Part shown: piece after piece, positions 14,580 to 17,776 of the stretch
Layout: the number at the start of each line of letters is the position of its first letter
How positions within the stretch are numbered: the first letter of the stretch is position 1
Origin: JBBQTQ01 sp038213135
GTDB lineage: Bacteria; Actinomycetota; Thermoleophilia; Gaiellales; Gaiellaceae
Assembly: GCA_038213135.1 (NCBI GenBank)
Contig: JBBQTQ010000055.1
Location: 1 to 17,776 of the forward strand
Length of the DNA stretch: 17,776 nt
Direction of reading: 5' to 3'
Position numbers and translations under genes: made by a program
The notes under the pieces: model-generated
Databases searched by the model: none
What the model was told of the DNA's origin: nothing
Seen by the model: the letters and a program-made list of their open reading frames with translations, nothing else

Positions 14580-14765
14580 TCAGACGCCGGGGGCGCTCTC
14601 CGGGTCCGTGCTTGCGGGCGGCGTGGTCACCGTGCGGCCGCCGGCGGGCTGGTCCTGCGGGTGCTCGTGCGCGTGCGGATGGTCGTGACCGTGATCGTCG
14701 TGGTCATGGTCGTGCGCGTGATCGCTCGCGGGCTTGCGACCGAACAGCTTGTCGAGGAATCCCAC
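14580..14765 (-). CDS. Small histidine-rich protein, putative metal binder
   Basis: A 61-residue protein starting MGFLDKLFGRKPASD, then a stretch dense in His and Asp (residues 16-35: about ten His alternating with Asp, Glu, Pro and Ala), then a low-complexity Pro/Thr/Ser tail. The N-terminal GFLDKLFGRK is a short amphipathic helix found at the start of many small peripheral membrane or scaffold proteins. The His/Asp tract suggests Ni, Zn, Co or Cu binding; this is inference. The GTG at 14763-14765 is chosen because GGGAG (14776-14772) lies 6 nt upstream; an earlier ATG at 14795 would add only MLTLRAREHQ with no ribosome-binding site. It lies downstream of a structured leader with an intrinsic terminator and upstream of rmuC. 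I do not recognise a named family. Confidence 0.6.
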   Translation of the reverse strand: MGFLDKLFGRKPASDHAHDHDHDDHGHDHPHAHEHPQDQPAGGRTVTTPPASTDPESAPGV

Positions 14766-14861
14766 TTGATGCTCCCTTGCTCGAAGTGTGAGCAACGAGT
14801 ATCAGGGTGGACCAACAAAAATGCCAGAACCGGTTGACCCGAAGGTCCACCGGTTCTGACA
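14766..14861 (-). promoter_or_regulatory. Structured leader with alternative terminator/antiterminator pairings
   Basis: The RNA between the predicted start (about 14861) and the GTG at 14765 holds three structures. The terminator is at 14861-14822 followed by U5. In the alternative fold GGUGGACC (14851-14844), part of the terminator 5' arm, pairs exactly with GGUCCACC (14813-14806) just beyond the U tract. UGUCAG (14861-14856) then pairs with CUGAUA (14805-14800), one G-U, leaving a 4-nt bulge AACC: 14 pairs that exclude the terminator. A further 6-bp hairpin, UUGCUC/GAGCAA (14795-14790 with 14782-14777, 7-nt loop), abuts the GGGAG ribosome-binding site. This is the layout of a transcription attenuator, possibly with translational control. 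The ligand or protein is unknown. Pairings were read by eye. Confidence 0.55.
14817..14861 (-). terminator. Intrinsic terminator in the leader of the His-rich gene
   Basis: On the - strand, 13 pairs (14861-14849 with 14834-14822, one U-G), a G/A mismatch, then GACC/GGUC closed by UUCG, giving the very stable C(UUCG)G loop. Five U residues (14821-14817) follow directly, then GUU. This is the best intrinsic terminator in the window. No gene lies upstream on this strand, so it would stop RNA from the adjacent promoter. Confidence 0.75.
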
Positions 14862-14867
14862 AGGAAG

Positions 14868-14896
14868 AGACTATGGCGTTCCCGGTCGGCTGTCAA
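14868..14896 (-). promoter_or_regulatory. Sigma-70-type promoter for the leader, His-rich gene and rmuC
   Basis: TTGACA (14896-14891, perfect -35), 17-nt spacer, TAGTCT (14873-14868, TAnnnT -10). The predicted start is near 14861-14860, at the first base of the terminator stem. It is the only perfect TTGACA with ideal spacing noticed in the window. Confidence 0.6.
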
Positions 14897-14973
14897 GCAG
14901 GAAAAGTCCGCACTTTGCGGGAATCCGAGCTCTCCCAAGGGCGAACAGACGTTCTCTCGACCGGCGCGCAGCC

Positions 14974-14979
14974 TAAGCT
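14974..14979 (+). promoter_or_regulatory. Probable -10 box of a leaderless dinG promoter
   Basis: TAAGCT ends 8 nt before the GTG at 14988, with no Shine-Dalgarno between. This is the spacing expected for a leaderless transcript. No strong -35 box is visible. Confidence 0.4.
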
Positions 14980-14987
14980 GGGCCGCC

Positions 14988-16868
14988 GTGGAGCGCTTCT
15001 TCGGCCCCGGCGGGCGCCTCGCCTCGGTGCTTGCGGACTACGAGGCACGCCCTGAGCAGGCGGAGCTCGCTGCCGCCGTCGCAGGGGCGCTCGACCACGA
15101 GCGGCACCTGCTTGCCGAGGCCGGCACCGGTACCGGCAAGAGCCTCGCCTACCTGATCCCGGCGCTCTCCTCCGGGCGCCGCGTCGTCGTCGCGACAGCG
15201 ACGAAGGCCCTCCAGGAGCAGCTGCTCGGCAAGGACGTGCCGCTCGCCGCTGCCGCGCTCGGCCGGAAGGTTCGCGTCGCAGTCCTGAAAGGCAGGCAGA
15301 ACTACGTCTGCCGCAACCGGCTGCAGGGCTTCGGCCTGCTCGGTGGCGAGCTGCTCCAGCGCGCCGAGGATCGAGACGCGTTCGAGTCGCTCCGGCCCTG
15401 GCTCGAGACGACCAGGACCGGCGACCGCGCGGAGCTTCTGCTGGAGCCCTCGGAGTCGCTCTGGGCCGAGCTGTCGGTCGGCTCGGACGGCTGCCTCGGC
15501 CGGCGCTGCCCGATGATCGGCACCTGCTTCTCGGAGGCGGCGCGGGCCAAGGCGCAGGAGGCAGAGCTGGTGATCGCCAACCACGCCCTCTACTTCGCCG
15601 ACCTCGGCCTGCGCGAGGCGACCGACGGCCAGGGTGTGCTGCCCGAGCACGACGCAGTGATCTTCGACGAGGCGCACCGGCTCGAGGAGTCGGCCGCCAC
15701 CTGGCTCGGCGGCAAGATCAGCGGGCGCGGCCTGGCCAGGCTGCTGCACGAGGTCGACCGCGCTTGCCGGGAGACGAACGTGCCTCCGCCTGCGCGGGCG
15801 CTCGACCGCGTCGAGAAGGCAGGAACCCGGCTCCTCCGCGCGGTCGCGCCGGCGAGCGGGCGCCGTCGCCTCCGCGAACCGCCGCTGGAGCACGGTCTGC
15901 TCCTGCTCGAACGGCTCCGGGAGCTCGCCGTGGCGCTCTCGGGGCGCAACGAGGAGCTCGACGCGCTCGCGCGACGCGCGCTCGGCTCCGCCTTCGACGT
16001 CGAGGTCTGCCTGCAGCCCGGCGACTCGGACCGGGTCGTCTGGGCCGAGCCGGACGCGGTCGTCTGGGCTCCGGTGGACGTCTCCTCGGAGCTGCGCGAG
16101 CGGCTCTGGGAGGGTGGCCCGACTGCGATCCTCGTCTCCGCCACGCTCACGACCGCTGGCGACTTCGCCTTCGTCCGCGACCGGCTCGGCCTGCGCGGAG
16201 CCGACGAGCTGCGCGTCGGCTCGCCGTTCGACTTCGGCGAGCAGGCGCTTCTGTACCTGCCGCGCAACCTCCCGGACCCGCGCGCCCCGGACGCGCTCGC
16301 GCGCGTCGCCGAGGAGGTCGCCGCGCTCTGCCGCATCTCCGGGGGGCGGGCGCTCGTGCTGACGAGCTCGTACCGCGCCCTCGAGGCGGTCGCCGCCGGG
16401 ATCGACGGGAAGATCCCCTACGAGCTGCTTGTCCAGGGCGACGCGCCGCGCGAGCGACTGCTCGAACGCTTCCGCGAGGAGGTCGCCTCGGTTCTCGTTG
16501 CGACCGCGACCTTCTGGCAGGGCGTCGACATCCCCGGCGAGGCGCTCTCGCTGCTCGTGATCGACAAGCTGCCGTTCGCCGCGCCCGGCGACCCGCTCGT
16601 GGAGGCTCGCTGCGAGCGGATCACCGAGCACGGGGGCGACTGGTTCGGCGACTATTCGCTCCCCTCCGCGGCCCTCCAGCTCCGGCAGGGCTTCGGCCGG
16701 CTGATTCGCACGCACGCCGACCGGGGCGTCGTCGCGATCCTCGACCCGCGCGTCCGCAGCCGGCACTACGGGCGCGTCTTCCTCGAGTCGCTGCCGCCTT
16801 GCCGGATCGTCTCCGAGCGGGCCGAGGTGGCCGACTTCTTCGCAGCCGGAACGCCGCTGAGCGCCTGA
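14988..16868 (+). CDS. dinG: DinG-family ATP-dependent DNA helicase (Fe-S, XPD-like)
   Basis: A 626-residue SF2 5'-3' helicase of the DinG/XPD group. Visible: RPEQAELAAAVAGAL near the N-terminus; Walker A AGTGTGKS (45-52); VVVATATKALQEQL (Ia); the Fe-S domain cysteines C108, C169, C174 and C180 (NYVCRNRL, then GCLGRRCPMIGTC); VIANHALYFADL; Walker B IFDEAHRLEE (D227-E-A-H230); ILVSATLTT (III); ALVLTSSYRALEAV (IV); VATATFWQGVDIPGEAL (V); LRQGFGRLIRT (VI, near 570). It unwinds forked DNA, R-loops or G-quadruplexes in repair and replication-transcription conflicts. No N-terminal DEDD exonuclease domain is present, unlike the longer DinG of some Gram-positives. The start is GTG, probably leaderless. 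The DUF3105 gene follows after 13 bp on the same strand. Confidence 0.9.
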   Translation: MERFFGPGGRLASVLADYEARPEQAELAAAVAGALDHERHLLAEAGTGTGKSLAYLIPALSSGRRVVVATATKALQEQLLGKDVPLAAAALGRKVRVAVLKGRQNYVCRNRLQGFGLLGGELLQRAEDRDAFESLRPWLETTRTGDRAELLLEPSESLWAELSVGSDGCLGRRCPMIGTCFSEAARAKAQEAELVIANHALYFADLGLREATDGQGVLPEHDAVIFDEAHRLEESAATWLGGKISGRGLARLLHEVDRACRETNVPPPARALDRVEKAGTRLLRAVAPASGRRRLREPPLEHGLLLLERLRELAVALSGRNEELDALARRALGSAFDVEVCLQPGDSDRVVWAEPDAVVWAPVDVSSELRERLWEGGPTAILVSATLTTAGDFAFVRDRLGLRGADELRVGSPFDFGEQALLYLPRNLPDPRAPDALARVAEEVAALCRISGGRALVLTSSYRALEAVAAGIDGKIPYELLVQGDAPRERLLERFREEVASVLVATATFWQGVDIPGEALSLLVIDKLPFAAPGDPLVEARCERITEHGGDWFGDYSLPSAALQLRQGFGRLIRTHADRGVVAILDPRVRSRHYGRVFLESLPPCRIVSERAEVADFFAAGTPLSA

Positions 16869-16874
16869 TACCCT
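16869..16874 (+). promoter_or_regulatory. Possible -10 box of a leaderless promoter for the DUF3105 gene
   Basis: TACCCT lies directly after the dinG stop and 7 nt before the GTG at 16882, with no Shine-Dalgarno. It is weak (TAnnnT only) but has the same geometry as the dinG and dehydrogenase starts. Confidence 0.25.
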
Positions 16875-16881
16875 CGCCGCA

Positions 16882-17640
16882 GTGGCCAAGAAGAAGCCGC
16901 GTACTCCGCCCCCGCCGCGGAAGGTCCAGGCCCCTCAGCGACGCGTCGACAAGAAGACGCCGCGTGCGCCGGGAGCCGGCTTCGCGTTCAACCGCACGTA
17001 CGCCCTGGTCGCGCTCGTCGCCCTGCTTGTGGTCGGCGGGATCGTGGGGATCGTGGTCGCAGTGTCTGGCGGCGGAGGCGGCAGCGTGGACAAGAAGGTG
17101 GCCCTCGCGATGGCGAAGGCCGGCTGCACCTTCCGCTCGGTGGCGCCGATTCCGCCGAAGGACAAGACGAACTTCCACGCGGACTTCCCGACCCCGACGA
17201 CGCCGACGAAGGGCAAGTGGAGCACGTTCCCGCCCTCCGGCGGAGCGCACTACCAGTTCTGGGCGGTCTGGGGCTTCTACACGCAGGCCGTCAATCCGCG
17301 GCGGGTCGTCCACAACATGGAGCACGGCGGAGTCGTCCTCTGGTGGGGACCGAAGGTGCCGCAGACGACCGTGGACAAGCTGCAAGCCTTCTACTCGGCG
17401 GATCCGGTGGGCATGGTCGGAACGCCGCTGGAAGGTCTCGACTCGAAGGTCGCGATCTCGGACTGGACCGGTGATCCGGCCCGCTACTACCGGAACGGCT
17501 ACTACGGAATCGGGCACCTCGCGGTCTGCCCCGGCTTCGACGAGGCGGCCTTCAAGACGTTCCGGGACGCGTATCGCGGCCACGGGCCGGAGGGCATTCC
17601 GCTCTCCGTCGACCAGCCGGGCAGCGGGCCGCAGGGCTAG
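16882..17640 (+). CDS. DUF3105 membrane-anchored protein
   Basis: A 252-residue protein with a long basic, Pro-rich cytosolic N-terminus (1-37: many Lys, Arg and Pro), one membrane segment (about 40-61), a Gly-rich linker GGGGGS and an extracytoplasmic DUF3105 domain. The domain shows FPPSGGAHYQFWAVWGFY (116-133, H123), VVHNMEHGGVVLWW (142-155, with H144, E147 and H148) and GIGHLAVCPGFDEAAFKTFRDAYRGHGPE. Only two cysteines occur, C82 and C216, which could form a disulfide outside the cell. The conserved His/Glu set suggests a metal site or catalysis, but no member's function is known to me. Its TAG stop is part of the GCTAGG target of the IS481-family element, so the insertion has left the reading frame intact. 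Confidence 0.88.
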   Translation: MAKKKPRTPPPPRKVQAPQRRVDKKTPRAPGAGFAFNRTYALVALVALLVVGGIVGIVVAVSGGGGGSVDKKVALAMAKAGCTFRSVAPIPPKDKTNFHADFPTPTTPTKGKWSTFPPSGGAHYQFWAVWGFYTQAVNPRRVVHNMEHGGVVLWWGPKVPQTTVDKLQAFYSADPVGMVGTPLEGLDSKVAISDWTGDPARYYRNGYYGIGHLAVCPGFDEAAFKTFRDAYRGHGPEGIPLSVDQPGSGPQG

Positions 17641-17641
17641 G
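17636..17641. repeat. Probable IS481 target site (NCTAGN) at the DUF3105 stop codon
   Basis: GCTAGG immediately precedes TGTTGGTCCCAGC, the apparent IS end. IS481 itself is known to duplicate NCTAGN. The second copy of the duplication would lie beyond the window. Confidence 0.5.
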
Positions 17642-17776
17642 TGTTGGTCCCAGCAAGGTTGTTCATCTCGGCGAGCCGGGTGAGTGGTGGTTTTCGGCCG
17701 AGTGAGCGGTGTGGTCTGAGCCGGTTGTACCAGTCAAGCCAGCCGGCGAGGGCGGCGGTGCGCTCGCCGCTGTTGC
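17637..17776 (-). CDS. IS481-family transposase, C-terminal fragment
   Basis: On the - strand the frame is open from the window edge to TAG (17639-17637) and gives about 46 residues: SGERTAALAGWLDWYNRLRP, then HRSLGRKPPLTRLAEMNNL and AGTNT. W-L-x-W-Y-N-x3-P-H-x-S-L-G-x3-P is the typical end of the integrase-core (rve) domain of IS481-family transposases. The DDE residues lie outside the window. The stop codon and part of the last Thr codon come from the target-site bases, not from the element itself. The C-terminal codons run through the terminal inverted repeat, as is common in this family. Confidence 0.82.
   Translation of the reverse strand, partial: NSGERTAALAGWLDWYNRLRPHRSLGRKPPLTRLAEMNNLAGTNT
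17642..17776 (-). mobile_element. IS481-family insertion sequence, right part only
   Basis: The element probably begins at 17642 with TGTTGGTCCCAGCAAGG, a TG-starting terminus next to a CTAG target. It continues past the window edge. The other inverted repeat cannot be checked. Confidence 0.6.

Noticed and set aside
14580..14765. His-rich frame as a histidine-operon leader peptide
   Set aside because: The terminator lies before the frame, not after it, the His codons alternate with Asp, and no his genes follow.
13472..14791. 439-residue open frame on the + strand opposite rmuC and the His-rich gene
   Set aside because: Shadow. The rmuC frame has the family blocks, and the frame starts inside the palindrome gap.
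14838..14861. H-type pseudoknot in the leader (outer terminator pairs plus GGUGGACC/GGUCCACC)
   Set aside because: Sterically doubtful: there is no linker before the second stem and a 12-nt middle loop. Mutually exclusive hairpins explain the complementarity better.
14874..15055. Short + strand frame starting at ATG 14874 after AAGGA
   Set aside because: Runs into dinG in another frame, has no recognisable features, and its start overlaps the promoter of the opposite strand.
14973..16889. 638-residue open frame on the - strand opposite dinG
   Set aside because: Shadow of dinG, which shows every helicase motif.
1..17776. CRISPR array, tRNA, rRNA, prophage or complete defence island
   Set aside because: No regularly spaced repeats, cloverleaf or TPsiC-like sequences, phage genes or defence signatures were seen in either strand.

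Overview
The window is GC-rich, gene-dense DNA from a bacterium of the Actinomycetota. Gene content and style (AddA/AddB-type recombination nucleases, a poxvirus-type topoisomerase IB, a bacterial eRF1-like (baeRF/Vms1) protein, a DUF3105 membrane protein, many GTG starts, probable leaderless genes) suggest a soil lineage such as Thermoleophilia; that class-level placement is inference. Both ends run into insertion-sequence transposases: an IS5-family C-terminus at 2-130 (+) and an IS481-family C-terminus at 17637-17776 (-). The piece may therefore be a contig that broke at multicopy elements.

Layout. An isocitrate/isopropylmalate-type dehydrogenase (139-1209, -) diverges from topoisomerase IB (1298-2287, +). 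A 65-residue two-CxxC zinc-ribbon protein (2347-2544, +) follows, closed by a 13-bp hairpin. Next is a + strand DNA-repair run: addB-like (2679-5603), addA-like (5600-9013, 4-nt GTGA overlap) and nth (9006-9671, 8-nt overlap). Opposed to it is a - strand group read trxB (12233-11262), corA-like (11235-10318), zinc-ribbon/PAS protein (10296-9847). Divergent from trxB is a baeRF/Vms1-like protein (12332-13471, +). It converges on a second - strand unit: a 61-residue His-rich protein (14765-14580) and rmuC (14545-13532). A DinG-type Fe-S helicase (14988-16868, +) and a DUF3105 membrane protein (16882-17640, +) complete the window.

How the genes fit together. Six genes act on DNA: topo IB, AddB, AddA, Nth, RmuC and DinG. 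AddB/AddA are a translationally coupled end-resection nuclease-helicase pair. TrxB, CorA and the PAS protein look like a redox/ion/sensing group. No complete defence system, CRISPR array, tRNA or rRNA was seen.

Most unusual signals. (1) The leader of the His-rich gene, on the - strand at 14861-14766. A TTGACA-17-TAGTCT promoter starts RNA almost exactly at a textbook intrinsic terminator (C(UUCG)G loop, U5 tract). The 5' arm of that terminator can instead pair with sequence just after the U tract, and a further hairpin abuts the Shine-Dalgarno: an apparent attenuator with no room for an upstream aptamer. (2) A near-perfect palindrome with a shared 27-bp core occurs in two of the tail-to-tail gaps, and a shorter relative with a compensatory arm change lies inside addA. 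(3) The IS481 element sits at a CTAG that is the stop codon of the DUF3105 gene and also supplies the transposase stop. (4) The CorA signature reads GQN instead of GMN. (5) Both AddB and AddA carry a four-cysteine set around their nuclease domains.
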